Part shown: positions 27,068 to 35,865 of the stretch, piece after piece | Position numbering within the stretch: position 1 is the stretch's first letter | Layout of the letters: each line of letters opens with the position of its first letter | NCBI RefSeq assembly: GCF_001507435.1 | Contig: NZ_LMWH01000266.1 | Coordinates: forward strand, 234,493-298,492 | Length of the DNA stretch: 64,000 nucleotides | Origin: Streptomyces sp. NRRL F-5122 | GTDB lineage: Bacteria; Actinomycetota; Actinomycetes; Streptomycetales; Streptomycetaceae | Reading direction: 5' to 3' | Program-made: the position numbers and the translations under genes | The notes under the pieces: model-generated | Told to the model about the DNA's origin: nothing | The model's input: the letters and a program-made list of their open reading frames with translations, nothing else | Databases searched by the model: none

Positions 27068-28525
27068 ATGAGCGCAACGCACACCCGCCCGGACGCGGGA
27101 CACGTCGTCGTCGTCGGAGGCGGGATCGCGGGGCTGGCCGCCGCCCATCGGCTGCTGGACCGGGGGATGCGGGTGACGGTCCTGGAGGCGGCGGACCGGG
27201 TCGGCGGCAAACTGCTGCCGGGCGAGATCGCGGGCGTGCGGGTCGACCTCGGCGCCGAGTCCATGCTGGCGCGGCGTCCCGAGGCGGTGTCCCTGGCCCG
27301 CGAGGCGGGCCTCGCGGAGCGGCTTCAGGCACCGGCCACCTCGACCGCCTCGATCTGGACGCGCGGCGCCCTGCGGCCGATGCCGAAGGGTCATGTCATG
27401 GGCGTCCCCGGTGCCGCCTCCGCACTGGCCGGACTGCTGTCGGACGAAGGACTGCGCCGCATCGAACAGGACGCCGAACTGCCGCGCACGGAGGTCGGCG
27501 ACGACGTGGCGGTGGGGGAGTACGTGGCGGCCCGACTCGGCCGCGAGGTCGTCGACCGCCTGGTGGAACCGCTGCTCGGCGGGGTGTACGCGGGTGACGC
27601 GTACCGCATCTCCATGCGCTCGGCCGTCCCGCAGCTTTTTTATGCCGCCAGGGACCATGCCTCGCTGACGGAGGCGGTACGGGACATCCAGGCGAAGGGG
27701 GCCGCGGCCGCCCGGACCGGCCCGGTTTTCATGGGCATCGAGGGAGGCGTCGGCCGGCTCCCGCTCGCCGTGGCCGGGTCGGTGCGGGCCCGGGGCGGCG
27801 AGATCCGCCTGGGGACCAGGGCGGACGGCCTGAACCGCACTCCCGCAGGATGGGAGGTCCTCGTCGACGGCCGCACCGTCGAGGCGGACGCGGTGGTCGT
27901 GGCGGCCCCCGCCCGTCAGGCCGCCCGGTTGCTGCGCGGCGTCAGTGGCGGGGCCGCCGCCGAACTGGACGCCGTCGAGTACGCCTCCATGGCGCTCGTC
28001 ACGCTCGCCTACCGCCGTGCCGACATCGCCCTTCCCGAGGGCAGCGGCTTCCTGGTGCCGCCGGTCGACGGGCGGACGATCAAGGCGTCGACCTTCGCCT
28101 CCCGGAAGTGGGGCTGGATCGGGGACGAGGACCCGGACGTCGTCGTGCTGAGGACGTCCGTCGGCCGCTACGCCGAGACGGAGATCCTCCAGCGCGAGGA
28201 CGCCGATCTGGTGGCCCTCTCGCGGCACGACCTGCGCGAGGCGACCGGGGTGGCCGCCGCGCCGCTTCAGACGCGTGTGACCCGCTGGACCGACGGCCTG
28301 CCGCAGTACCCCGTGGGCCACCACGCGCGCGTGGTCCGCATCCGCGAGCACGTGGCGAGGCTGCCGGGACTGGCGGTGTGCGGCGCGGCCTACGACGGGG
28401 TCGGCATCCCGGCGTGCATCGCGAGCGCGTACGCGGCCGTCGACCAGCTCGGCGGCGATCTGCGCGGTGTCGAGGAGCTCACCGCCAACCCGGTGCAGAG
28501 CCTGCACGGCGGAGCGGGAGAATAG
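27068..28525 (+). CDS. hemY: Coproporphyrinogen/protoporphyrinogen oxidase (HemY/CgoX type)
   Basis: FAD-dependent oxidase of 485 residues that converts coproporphyrinogen III to coproporphyrin III in the actinobacterial/firmicute heme route (classically annotated hemG or protoporphyrinogen oxidase). The FAD site [21 protein letters not shown] occupies residues 13-33 (read as [15 protein letters not shown]), followed by [14 protein letters not shown]. The C-terminal [18 protein letters not shown] closes the flavin fold. Only 4 nt separate it from hemQ, the next enzyme of this pathway. Confidence 0.93.
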   Translation: MSATHTRPDAGHVVVVGGGIAGLAAAHRLLDRGMRVTVLEAADRVGGKLLPGEIAGVRVDLGAESMLARRPEAVSLAREAGLAERLQAPATSTASIWTRGALRPMPKGHVMGVPGAASALAGLLSDEGLRRIEQDAELPRTEVGDDVAVGEYVAARLGREVVDRLVEPLLGGVYAGDAYRISMRSAVPQLFYAARDHASLTEAVRDIQAKGAAAARTGPVFMGIEGGVGRLPLAVAGSVRARGGEIRLGTRADGLNRTPAGWEVLVDGRTVEADAVVVAAPARQAARLLRGVSGGAAAELDAVEYASMALVTLAYRRADIALPEGSGFLVPPVDGRTIKASTFASRKWGWIGDEDPDVVVLRTSVGRYAETEILQREDADLVALSRHDLREATGVAAAPLQTRVTRWTDGLPQYPVGHHARVVRIREHVARLPGLAVCGAAYDGVGIPACIASAYAAVDQLGGDLRGVEELTANPVQSLHGGAGE

Positions 28526-28529
28526 GAAC

Positions 28530-29261
28530 ATGAGTGACGACGCACCCACCACCGAGGCCGGCCGGATCCCGAACAAGGGCAAACTGGCCAAGGACCTCAA
28601 CGAGGTCATCCGCTACACGCTGTGGTCCGTCTTCAAGCTGAAGGACGTGCTTCCCGAGGACCGCGCCGGGTACGCCGACGAGGTCCAGGAGCTGTTCGAC
28701 CAGCTGGCGGCGAAGGACGTGACCGTCCGAGGCACGTACGACCTGTCGGGTCTGCGCGCCGACGCCGACCTCATGATCTGGTGGCACGCGGAGACCAGCG
28801 ACCAGCTGCAGGAGGCGTACAACCTCTTCCGCCGCACGCGGTTGGGCCGCGCTCTGGAGCCGGTCTGGTCGAACATGGCGCTGCACCGTCCCGCCGAGTT
28901 CAACCGCTCGCACATCCCGGCGTTCCTCGCGGACGAGACCCCGCGCAACTACGTCAGTGTCTACCCGTTCGTGCGTTCCTACGACTGGTACCTGCTGCCG
29001 GACGAGGACCGTCGCCGTATGCTCGCGGACCACGGCAAGATGGCCCGCGGCTACCCCGACGTGCGGGCCAACACGGTCGCCTCGTTCTCCCTCGGGGACT
29101 ACGAGTGGGTCCTCGCCTTCGAGGCCGACGAGCTGTACCGCATCGTCGACCTCATGCGTCATCTGCGCGGCTCGGAGGCCCGGATGCACGTGCGCGAGGA
29201 GGTCCCGTTCTTCACCGGCCGCCGCAAGTCGGTCGCCGAACTGGTCGAGGGCCTCGCCTGA
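28530..29261 (+). CDS. hemQ: Coproheme decarboxylase (HemQ/ChdC), chlorite dismutase-like
   Basis: Member of the chlorite-dismutase-like family, 243 residues, which decarboxylates coproheme to heme b as the last step of the coproporphyrin-dependent pathway. Conserved blocks are [46 protein letters not shown], and [18 protein letters not shown] around the proximal heme ligand region; the C-terminus [14 protein letters not shown] is characteristic. ATG at 28530, with GGGAG and AGGA upstream inside the end of hemY; the frame is open 21 codons earlier. It forms an operon with hemY. Confidence 0.94.
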   Translation: MSDDAPTTEAGRIPNKGKLAKDLNEVIRYTLWSVFKLKDVLPEDRAGYADEVQELFDQLAAKDVTVRGTYDLSGLRADADLMIWWHAETSDQLQEAYNLFRRTRLGRALEPVWSNMALHRPAEFNRSHIPAFLADETPRNYVSVYPFVRSYDWYLLPDEDRRRMLADHGKMARGYPDVRANTVASFSLGDYEWVLAFEADELYRIVDLMRHLRGSEARMHVREEVPFFTGRRKSVAELVEGLA

Positions 29262-29290
29262 TCGGTCGGCCCCGGGTGTCCGGCGCCCCG

Positions 29291-30046
29291 TCACGGCGGG
29301 GGGCCGGACGCCGCAGGCGGCAGTGAGTACGTCGGCGTCACCGGGATCGGAGTGCCGGGGTCGTCCGTGGGTCCCGGGGGAGCGGGGGACGGGGTGAGCG
29401 GGGCCGGGCTCGCGGTGGCCGCGTCCTCGGCGAGCGCGTCGAAGTCGACGTAACCCGTGGCCTCGAGGACCTTGATGTGGTCGAGGACGGTGGTGTTCGC
29501 GTCGTCGGCGAGGGCACGCACCAGCGAGTTGCGGGTGGTGGCCCGCACCTGCGCGACGACGGCGAAGACCTTGCCGTGGGCCCGGCGCAGGAGGTTGGCG
29601 AAGTCGCGGTCGTACTCCTGGCCCTGGGCCGAGTCCAGGGTGGCGAGCCACTGGCGCTGCTGGGCGTTGGGCTGGTTGGGCAGGGCGAGGCCGAGGCGCC
29701 CGGCGACGTCGCGGACGCGGGCGTCCAGAAAGGTGTGGCCGGTGACCAGGTGCTCGCCCGCGGTGCGCACCGCCTGGGTGGTGCCCTTCTGTTCGGCCTG
29801 CTGTCCGGCAGGCAGTTCCCACAGCCCGGCCAGCCGGACCCTGGTGACGAAGTCCCGGTCCAGCGCGGACAGCGGGCCGTAGTCGGTGGGCACGGTCTGG
29901 GCGTTGAGGGTGTCCAGCCCGGTGCCGGAGCGGTCCGCGTAGGACCAGACCGGGAAGATCAGTGCGGCGAGGGTTCCCGCGAGCAAGGTGATGAGAAGCC
30001 CGGTGCCGCTGAAGATTCCGCGGCCTCGGACGGGTCTGGATCGCAT
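29291..30046 (-). CDS. Secreted DUF4142 family protein
   Basis: A 251-residue exported protein with a basic N-terminus (MRSRPVRGRG) and one hydrophobic segment (GLLITLLAGTLAALIFPVW) acting as signal or anchor. The DUF4142 (ferritin-like helical) region runs from LSALDRDFVTRVRLAGLWEL through YDRDFANLLRRAHGKVF to NTTVLDHIKVLEATGYV. The C-terminal 45 residues are Pro/Thr/Ser-rich, wall-spanning in style. ATG at 30046, 5 nt after GGAGG. Function not known; convergent with hemQ. Confidence 0.82.
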   Translation of the reverse strand: MRSRPVRGRGIFSGTGLLITLLAGTLAALIFPVWSYADRSGTGLDTLNAQTVPTDYGPLSALDRDFVTRVRLAGLWELPAGQQAEQKGTTQAVRTAGEHLVTGHTFLDARVRDVAGRLGLALPNQPNAQQRQWLATLDSAQGQEYDRDFANLLRRAHGKVFAVVAQVRATTRNSLVRALADDANTTVLDHIKVLEATGYVDFDALAEDAATASPAPLTPSPAPPGPTDDPGTPIPVTPTYSLPPAASGPPP

Positions 30047-30319
30047 GGTGCCTCCTGCTTGCGGCACCGCACGCTAGTGTGCTTCGGGTGCGGGATGGCA
30101 TATTACTGCGCCGTATCCGCCAACTGCCGTACGCGGGCATTCACTTGGAAAGCGGGCAACCTGGCCGGAATGCGGCAGGTACGCACGTGTCCTTCTCCGG
30201 TGAAACAGGGGCGAACCAATCCCTTCGTCCCCACTGTGCGCCCTTTGCGTCAACCGCGTCACATTCGCCCGCGACGGCCTCACATGCCCCGGCCGAGGTG
30301 CTACGGAGTGCGCTCTCGC

Positions 30320-31705
30320 TCAGTGCCGCAGCAGCACCCGGCGTGTGGCTCGGGCCAGCCGTGCGGTGGGGCGCCGGGACGGAGGCGTGGGTCCCGAGCG
30401 TTCCAGCCACCAGGCATGCAGCCGGCGCCCGGCCCCGATGTCCTCCGGCCGGGCGGTGCGCAGCAGATGCTCGGCGAAGTCGAGGGCGTCGCGCCGGTAT
30501 CCCCCCGTCATCGGACGGTGGTGGGCGTAGGCCAGGAAGGCGGGCCGGAAGTCCTCACCGAGGATCTCCGGCAGTTCGGGCGCGACCTTCGCCACGACAT
30601 CGGCCCGCTTGCCGGCGAGGGCACGCGCCTGCAGCCCGAGCCGCACCCGGTCGAACCCTTCGGGCACGGGCGTGCCGGCGACGAGCGCGGAGAGCAGCGC
30701 AGCCTCGGCGAGCGCGAGCCGCCCACGCCCGGCGGCGGCGTCACCGTCGCCGGAACCCCCCGCTGCCGGTGAGGCGGTCGCGCCCTCGGGCGGAGCGGCC
30801 GCGGCCGGGGTGGCGGAGCCGCCCGCCGTGCCCGTCGAGCGCAGTTCTGCCGGGTGTGTCCCCGAGGTCGCGGGTGAGTGTTCCGCCTTCCCCACCGTCT
30901 GCCGGATCTCGGTCAGTTCCCGCTCGAGCTCGGTCGGTTCGGGGAAGTTCTCGTCGCGCTCGAGCAGGACGCCGGGCGGGGTGGCGCGAGACGCGAGGTC
31001 GGCCAGGATGTCGAGGACCGGCTGCGGCACCGGGTGGGCATGGCTGTCGTGCCAGACGCCGTCGCGTTCGTAGCCGCCCGCCACATGGACGTACGCGATG
31101 GCCTCGACGGGCAGCTCGTCCAGCGCCCTGGCCGGGTCCTCGCCCCGGTTGACGTGGTTGGTGTGGAGGTTCGCGACATCGATCAGCAGCCCTACCCCGG
31201 TGCGGTCGACCAACTCGTAGAGGAACTGGCCCTCGGTCATCTCCTCGTCGGGCCACGAGATCAGCGCCGCGATGTTCTCCACGGCGAGGGGCACGGGCAG
31301 GGCGTCCTGGGCGATGCGGATGTTCTCGCAGAGGACGTCCAGCGCGTCGCGCGTGCGCGGGACCGGGAGCAGATGGCCCGCCTCCAGCATCGGGGAGGCG
31401 GTCAGCGGCCCGCCCGCCCTGACGAACGCGATGTGCTCCGTGACCAGCGGCGCCTCCAGCGCCGTGGCCCTCTCGGCGAGCTCGGCCAGCCGGGCCTCGT
31501 CGGGGCGTTCCGCGCCACCGAGGCCGAGGGAGACGCCGTGCGGGACGACGGTGACGCCCCGCCGCCGCAGGCGCAGCAACGACTCGGGCAGATGTCCGGG
31601 GCACACGTTCTCGGCCACGGTCTCGACCCAGTCGATGCCCGGCATGCGTTCCACGGCGTCGGCGATCTCCGGCCGCCATCCGATGCCCGTTCCCAGTCGT
31701 CGCAC
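30320..31705 (-). CDS. DUF692 (MNIO) family protein with C-terminal extension
   Basis: The first 285 residues form a DUF692 TIM-barrel, the multinuclear iron-dependent oxidase family that includes MbnB and TglH, which modify cysteines of ribosomal peptides. Candidate metal ligands are visible in order: [49 protein letters not shown] and [12 protein letters not shown] low-complexity Ala/Gly/Ser linker (about residues 295-335) leads to a 130-residue helical C-terminal domain ([15 protein letters not shown] ... [12 protein letters not shown]) reminiscent of the separate DUF2063-type partner proteins, an inference. I start at GTG 31705, 6 nt after GGAGGAG; the frame is open to 31720. No obvious precursor peptide gene lies beside it. 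Confidence 0.82.
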   Translation of the reverse strand: MRRLGTGIGWRPEIADAVERMPGIDWVETVAENVCPGHLPESLLRLRRRGVTVVPHGVSLGLGGAERPDEARLAELAERATALEAPLVTEHIAFVRAGGPLTASPMLEAGHLLPVPRTRDALDVLCENIRIAQDALPVPLAVENIAALISWPDEEMTEGQFLYELVDRTGVGLLIDVANLHTNHVNRGEDPARALDELPVEAIAYVHVAGGYERDGVWHDSHAHPVPQPVLDILADLASRATPPGVLLERDENFPEPTELERELTEIRQTVGKAEHSPATSGTHPAELRSTGTAGGSATPAAAAPPEGATASPAAGGSGDGDAAAGRGRLALAEAALLSALVAGTPVPEGFDRVRLGLQARALAGKRADVVAKVAPELPEILGEDFRPAFLAYAHHRPMTGGYRRDALDFAEHLLRTARPEDIGAGRRLHAWWLERSGPTPPSRRPTARLARATRRVLLRH

Positions 31706-32126
31706 GGTCCGCTCCTCCACCCTGGTCCACCGGCCGCCGCCCTACGGTCACGGCCCCACGGCCGTGCCCCCGCGCCCCCGTCGACGCACCACCGCTGCCG
31801 GTGTGACGGAGTGATGACCCCGGCCCGCGGAGCCGAACCCCTGCCGGAGGACGTTCAGAGCAATATTTGAGGTTCGCCCCCGCCCCGGATCGGCTCCCGC
31901 GGGACCGACGCGCGGAACCGGTCCGGGGCCCGGCAGTGGGTGCCGGTCCGGCCGTGGCCGTTCACGGGGGGAGGGCACCGCCCCTGCCGCGCGGTTCGAC
32001 CCGAACGGCCGAGCCGCCGGGCCCTGCCGCCAGGAAGACCTTGGTGGAGGCCCTACGTCGCCCTGCCCGGTCCACGGGCACGAGGCCGGCGCCGTGCCGG
32101 TCGCGGTCGGCAGTGAGGAGCAGAGG
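31706..32126. other. Intergenic region between divergent genes
   Basis: No gene is supported in these 421 bp. A short AT-richer patch (31855-31872, GAGCAATATTTGAGG) stands out and may mark a promoter. GAGGAG at 32115-32120 serves the GH16 gene. Confidence 0.35.
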
Positions 32127-33056
32127 ATGAGGAGCCGGCCCCGCCACCGGTACCGTCTGCGCGGTGCCGCGGCCCTGGTGACGGCCGTACTGAAGGCGTC
32201 CCTCACCGTGCCGCAGGCGACCGCGGTGCCGCCGTCCGGGGACGCCTGCCACACCACCGCGGACGTCATGCCACGCGGCGACTGCGGCCCCTTCCACCAG
32301 GTGTTCGCCGAGGACTTCGACGGTGACGTGGTGCCGCTCGGCTCCTTCAGCGACTGCGACCACGACGCCGACACCCGCAACGCGCACTGCGGCGGCCTCA
32401 CCGGTTCCTACCGCGCCGACTGGTGGGCCTACCCCCGTGGCTGGTACGACACCGCCCATCCGCGCAACCACTCCAACGGCAACAACCGCGTGCTCGGGGG
32501 CGAGTACCGGGCCGACGACACCGTGTGGGTCGGCCCCGCCGCGGACGGCGACGGCCGTATGCACATCCGCATGTACCGTCCGGCTTCCGGGGGCGACCTC
32601 CATGTCGCGGCCGTCGTACCGCGCAGGGTGATGCGGCAGACGTACGGGAAGTACAGCGCCCGGGTGCGGGTCGTGAAGGCCGCGCCGGGATACAAGAGCG
32701 CCTGGCTGCTCTACGGAGGCAGCTGCGAGATGGACATGTACGAGCAGTCGTGGGTCGACACCGTCCACTTCTTCCACCACCCGTGCGACGGACGCCCCCA
32801 GGGCGTGGCCGACACCGGCAGGCCCTTCACCGAGTGGCACACGGTCGGCCTGGAGTGGACACCCGGGCTCGCCCGGTACTACCTGGACGGCAGGCTCTTG
32901 CTCAGCGACAGCCGGGGCGTCGCCGCGCGGCCGCTGAGCTGGGTGCTCCAGAACGAGAGCGCCCTGTACGGGGCGTACGCGGCGCCGGGTTCATGGGCGC
33001 AGATGGACATCACGTGGGTGACCGCCTACACGTACACCGGGAGCAGACCGGGCTGA
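32127..33056 (+). CDS. Secreted glycoside hydrolase family 16-like protein
   Basis: A 309-residue exported protein: basic N-region, hydrophobic segment and predicted cleavage around residues 31-34 (PQATA). The mature part has the GH16 fold features; the catalytic motif is present as EMDMYE (Glu201, Asp203, Glu206), matching ExDxxE, followed by the EWHTVGLEWTPGLARYYLDG block typical of GH16. The family hydrolyses beta-1,3/1,4-glucans, agarose or similar; the substrate cannot be assigned. Six or more cysteines suggest disulfides. ATG 6 nt after GAGGAG. Single gene. Confidence 0.82.
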   Translation: MRSRPRHRYRLRGAAALVTAVLKASLTVPQATAVPPSGDACHTTADVMPRGDCGPFHQVFAEDFDGDVVPLGSFSDCDHDADTRNAHCGGLTGSYRADWWAYPRGWYDTAHPRNHSNGNNRVLGGEYRADDTVWVGPAADGDGRMHIRMYRPASGGDLHVAAVVPRRVMRQTYGKYSARVRVVKAAPGYKSAWLLYGGSCEMDMYEQSWVDTVHFFHHPCDGRPQGVADTGRPFTEWHTVGLEWTPGLARYYLDGRLLLSDSRGVAARPLSWVLQNESALYGAYAAPGSWAQMDITWVTAYTYTGSRPG

Positions 33057-33194
33057 CGGTCGACGCCGGGTCCCCGGACCACCCCTTCGGGCGTCGGGAA
33101 ACCGATGGCGATCCTCGCCGTCGGGCGGGGGAACTCCGGCCGACGGTCGGCGCCCGGTCGAGGTCCCGGCCCCCGTACCGGGTTTCCGTGCCGG

Positions 33195-33962
33195 TCAGCT
33201 GTGACGCAGTGCCGGATGGTCCGCCACCACCGTGCAGCTGCCCGGGGCGATCTCCGTGAAGCCTGCATCCTTCACCAACGGCAGTCCGGACGCGGTGAGC
33301 TCGGTCCAGTGGGAAGGCTCCGCGGTACGGACGGCCAGCGGGAAGCCCGCGTCGCGCCACGCTGCGCGCTCCTCGTCGGGCAGCGCCCACCAGGCGAGCT
33401 GGGCCCCGTGCCCTGCCTGGGCCATCGCCTTGCCCGCCGACATCTCGAGGCCGGGGTTGAGCCACAGCACGGGAGCGGTGGCGTCGGCCTCGACCGGCGG
33501 CTCCGCGTCGTCGAGATCCGTGCCGGAGACCTGGAGCCGGGCGAGATCCTTGGGCCAGCCGTCCAGCGGGACGGGCGGGAAGACACGGACCTCGGCCGAC
33601 TTGCCCGTGACCGTGATGCCCGGCAGCGCCTCGGCCCGGCGCCACTCCGCGCCGCGCGCCCGCCGTACCACCTTGCGGATCCGCGCGTCCTGCCAGTCCC
33701 GGATCACTCGGGCCCATGCGCCCTCGCCCTGCGACCGTTCGTCGCTGAGGATCACGAGCACGGCCCGCGCCGCGGTCTCCAGCGCGTCCGTACGCGCCGG
33801 CGGAGCGGCACGTTCGACGCGTACGACGAGCGGCAGAACGAACTGCGGGGCCTCGTCGCGCGGGGTGCGCTCGGAGCGGAAGGGGCTGTCCTGGCCGGCG
33901 CGGCCGGTCCGGTCGTCGTGCGGGGAGTCCGGCGACGCCGAGGGGGTCTGGTCACTGCTCAC
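33195..33962 (-). CDS. PTH2-like (peptidyl-tRNA hydrolase) domain protein
   Basis: A 255-residue cytoplasmic protein. The C-terminal 82 residues carry the PTH2 signature MSAGKAMAQAGHGAQLAW (from residue 174, His185) and VKDAGFTEIAPGSCTVVA, the fold that releases peptides from peptidyl-tRNA in archaea and eukaryotes. The N-terminal 170 residues are charged, with a probable helical region around AARAVLVILSDERSQGEG, and are not part of canonical PTH2 (about 120 aa). The GTG start has a weak ribosome-binding site. Bacteria normally use the unrelated Pth1, so this is probably an accessory or repurposed enzyme. Confidence 0.78.
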   Translation of the reverse strand: MSSDQTPSASPDSPHDDRTGRAGQDSPFRSERTPRDEAPQFVLPLVVRVERAAPPARTDALETAARAVLVILSDERSQGEGAWARVIRDWQDARIRKVVRRARGAEWRRAEALPGITVTGKSAEVRVFPPVPLDGWPKDLARLQVSGTDLDDAEPPVEADATAPVLWLNPGLEMSAGKAMAQAGHGAQLAWWALPDEERAAWRDAGFPLAVRTAEPSHWTELTASGLPLVKDAGFTEIAPGSCTVVADHPALRHS

Positions 33963-34035
33963 GACGTCAAGTCTGCCAGGCGGAAGATCGGGTCATTCCG
34001 GAGGAGAGCGGCGGCCACCGCAGCGCCTCGCGCGG

Positions 34036-34212
34036 TCATCCGGAGCAGGCCGCGCGCTGCGCCTCCTGCCACTCGCAGACCGGGCAGAGCGTGATCCCCC
34101 TGTACGACTCCGGGTACTCCGTGGGCTCCCGGCACAGCACGCAGTCGGCGAACGGCGGCCCGCCCGCCCCGGGCACCGGGGAGGGTGCCTCCGTGTCGCA
34201 GTAGTCGCTCAT
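34036..34212 (-). CDS. Zinc-ribbon-like microprotein, 58 aa
   Basis: An ATG at 34212 opens a 58-codon frame ending in TGA at 34036-34038. It has a central CVLC pair and a later CPVC pair, 24 residues apart, forming a C-x2-C ... C-x2-C zinc-ribbon pattern, plus a fifth Cys near the end (AACSG). There is no Shine-Dalgarno; TAGGCT (34219-34224 on the minus strand) lies 6 nt before the ATG, so it is probably leaderless. Codon bias fits a real gene. Small nucleic-acid or protein binder is the usual interpretation; nothing more can be said. Confidence 0.65.
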   Translation of the reverse strand: MSDYCDTEAPSPVPGAGGPPFADCVLCREPTEYPESYRGITLCPVCEWQEAQRAACSG

Positions 34213-34265
34213 ACGACGAGCCTAGGGCCTGAGCAGAGGCGCGGGCCCCATCGTGGCGCGGGCCC

Positions 34266-35117
34266 CTACCGCCGCACGCCGGACATCCCGATCAGCTCGG
34301 AGACCTTGACGAACCGGTAGCCGCGTCCACGCAGCTCGGGCACCACCGCCCTGACCACCTGTCCGCTCTGCGCCGCCGAGCCGCCCGTGCCGTGCAGGGC
34401 GACGACGGAACCCGGCCGTACCCCGTCCAGCACCTGCCGCACGGTCGTGGCGGCGTCCGTCGCGGGTGCGTCCCCGACCGTCACGTCCCATTGGACCGCC
34501 GTGACACCGAGCGAACCGATGGCGCGCAGCGCAAGGGTGTCGTAACAGCCGCCGGGGAAGCGGAAGTACGGCATCGGACGGGGCACGCCCGCGGTGCGGA
34601 TCGCCGTGAAGGCGCGCTCCACGTCCGAGCGCATCGTCTTCAACGGCAGGACGGGCAGCCACTGGCAGTCGCCGGCGGAGGAGGAGTTGCCGTAGGAGCG
34701 GCCGGCGACCTCGAAGAGCGGGTCCCGGCCGATCGCCCGCGCCTCCTGACGGTTCTCGTCGGCCCAACGGCCGGTCATGAACACGGTCGCCGGCACCTTC
34801 AGGTTCCGCAGCGCCTCGACCAGCCGCGGAAAGCCGATGCGGCCGCCCGCCGCCGCGGTCCCTGGTCCCGCATCCACGTCCTGGTCCGCGTCGAAGGTGA
34901 GGGCGAGGACCTTCTCCTGCGTGGCGGCCCTCGTGAAGACCGGCGTCAGCCCCCTGGGCCCCGGGGCGAGTGCGGGCGCCCGTGCGGCCGACGAGGTTGG
35001 TGCCGGGAGCGGCGCCGAGTGCGGCGCGGGGTGCAGAGATGTGCCGGGGCCTCCGCAGGCGGCCAGCGCCGCACCGATGGCGCACAGAGCGGCGATACGC
35101 CGGACGAGAAGGATCAC
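34266..35117 (-). CDS. NodB-like polysaccharide deacetylase lipoprotein, divergent
   Basis: A 283-residue lipoprotein (lipobox ALAAC, Cys21) with a Pro/Ala-rich linker and a polysaccharide-deacetylase fold. Motif 1 reads LTFDADQDVD rather than TFDDG; motif 3 PYFRFPGGCYD and the late VVALHGTGG are recognisable, as is the family spacing. The position of the usual metal-binding H-x3-H reads VAGRSYGNSSS, with no histidines, so zinc-dependent catalysis is doubtful. GTG at 35117 without Shine-Dalgarno; TACGTT (35124-35129) lies 6 nt before it. Substrate unknown. Confidence 0.78.
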   Translation of the reverse strand: MILLVRRIAALCAIGAALAACGGPGTSLHPAPHSAPLPAPTSSAARAPALAPGPRGLTPVFTRAATQEKVLALTFDADQDVDAGPGTAAAGGRIGFPRLVEALRNLKVPATVFMTGRWADENRQEARAIGRDPLFEVAGRSYGNSSSAGDCQWLPVLPLKTMRSDVERAFTAIRTAGVPRPMPYFRFPGGCYDTLALRAIGSLGVTAVQWDVTVGDAPATDAATTVRQVLDGVRPGSVVALHGTGGSAAQSGQVVRAVVPELRGRGYRFVKVSELIGMSGVRR

Positions 35118-35319
35118 CGTACGAACGTAGAGGCTCAAATCATCGGAAAAGCCCACCTTGCGTATGTGCCGGGCCGCGAGGGAAACGAATCCACCCGCCC
35201 GGCTGCGGCGATCCGCCTCCCACGGGCCGGGCGCGCCGTTCCGTTCGGGCCGGTTCCACGTCGATGGCGGGTGTCTGCGGCGGAGGGTCGGCGCGTCCGA
35301 CGCGCTTGTCGAATCGCCA

Positions 35320-35790
35320 GACGAAGGCCGGTGTTCGCGGACGATGTGCGGCATGCGCGCGGCGTCACCGGTGTGGTCGAACCGCGCTCGCCCTTCCCGC
35401 TGCCCGGCCGGTGTTGCGGTCGGGCGGACGTGGTTCGAAGTTTAGGGGCCGGCTGGTCCTGGTCGTGGGGGCGCCGGTGTGGCCGACGGGCGGTCGGTGT
35501 TCCCGTCGTGTCGTCGGCTTTGGCGACGATGGCCGGCTTTGTCGACGGACGGCCGATGTTCGCGGTGGTTCCGCGGTGTTGTCGACGGGTGGTCGGCGTT
35601 CCTCGTGGACGGTTGGCGTCGCGGGGGCGGTCGCCCCGGTCCGGTTCGACCAGGGGTTGGCGTTTCCGTTGTGGCGTCGGTGTCGGCGAAGAGTGCACGT
35701 CATCGTCGACAAACGGTCGATTTGGGCGGCGGGGCTGCGCCCATGTCGACGGCTGGTCGGCCGCCAGGCGGATGTTTGCCGTTGTCGGGG
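35320..35790. repeat. Block of degenerate direct repeats in a 750-bp gene-free gap
   Basis: A motif of roughly 18-20 bp, consensus GGYCGRYGTTCSYGKYGG, recurs at about 35326, 35406, 35491, 35551 and 35591, with a weaker copy near 35770. Three of them are preceded by GWCGACGGRY, giving 20-bp units at 35481-35500, 35541-35560 and 35581-35600. Spacing varies (40-180 bp). No gene with normal codon usage spans the block, and the flanking 35118-35319 holds nothing recognisable. Confidence 0.5.
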
Positions 35791-35813
35791 GCGGCCACGG
35801 GCCACGACGAAGG

Positions 35814-35839
35814 GGTGCCCCGGAGCGCTCCGGGGCACC
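35814..35839 (-). terminator. Terminator of the short ThrRS gene
   Basis: GGTGCCCCGGAGC and its perfect reverse complement (35814-35826 and 35827-35839) form an 11-bp stem with a 4-nt loop, 27 nt downstream of the minus-strand stop at 35866. Confidence 0.75.
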
Positions 35840-35865
35840 ACCCCCTTCGCGGTGGCCCACCCGTG

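Noticed and set aside
30074..30283. Small minus-strand gene upstream of DUF4142
   Set aside because: 69 codons with no ribosome-binding site, no conservation visible and a composition typical of random frame; it overlaps the probable promoter of the neighbouring gene.
35320..35790. CRISPR array
   Set aside because: Repeats are degenerate and unevenly spaced, with no cas genes in the window.
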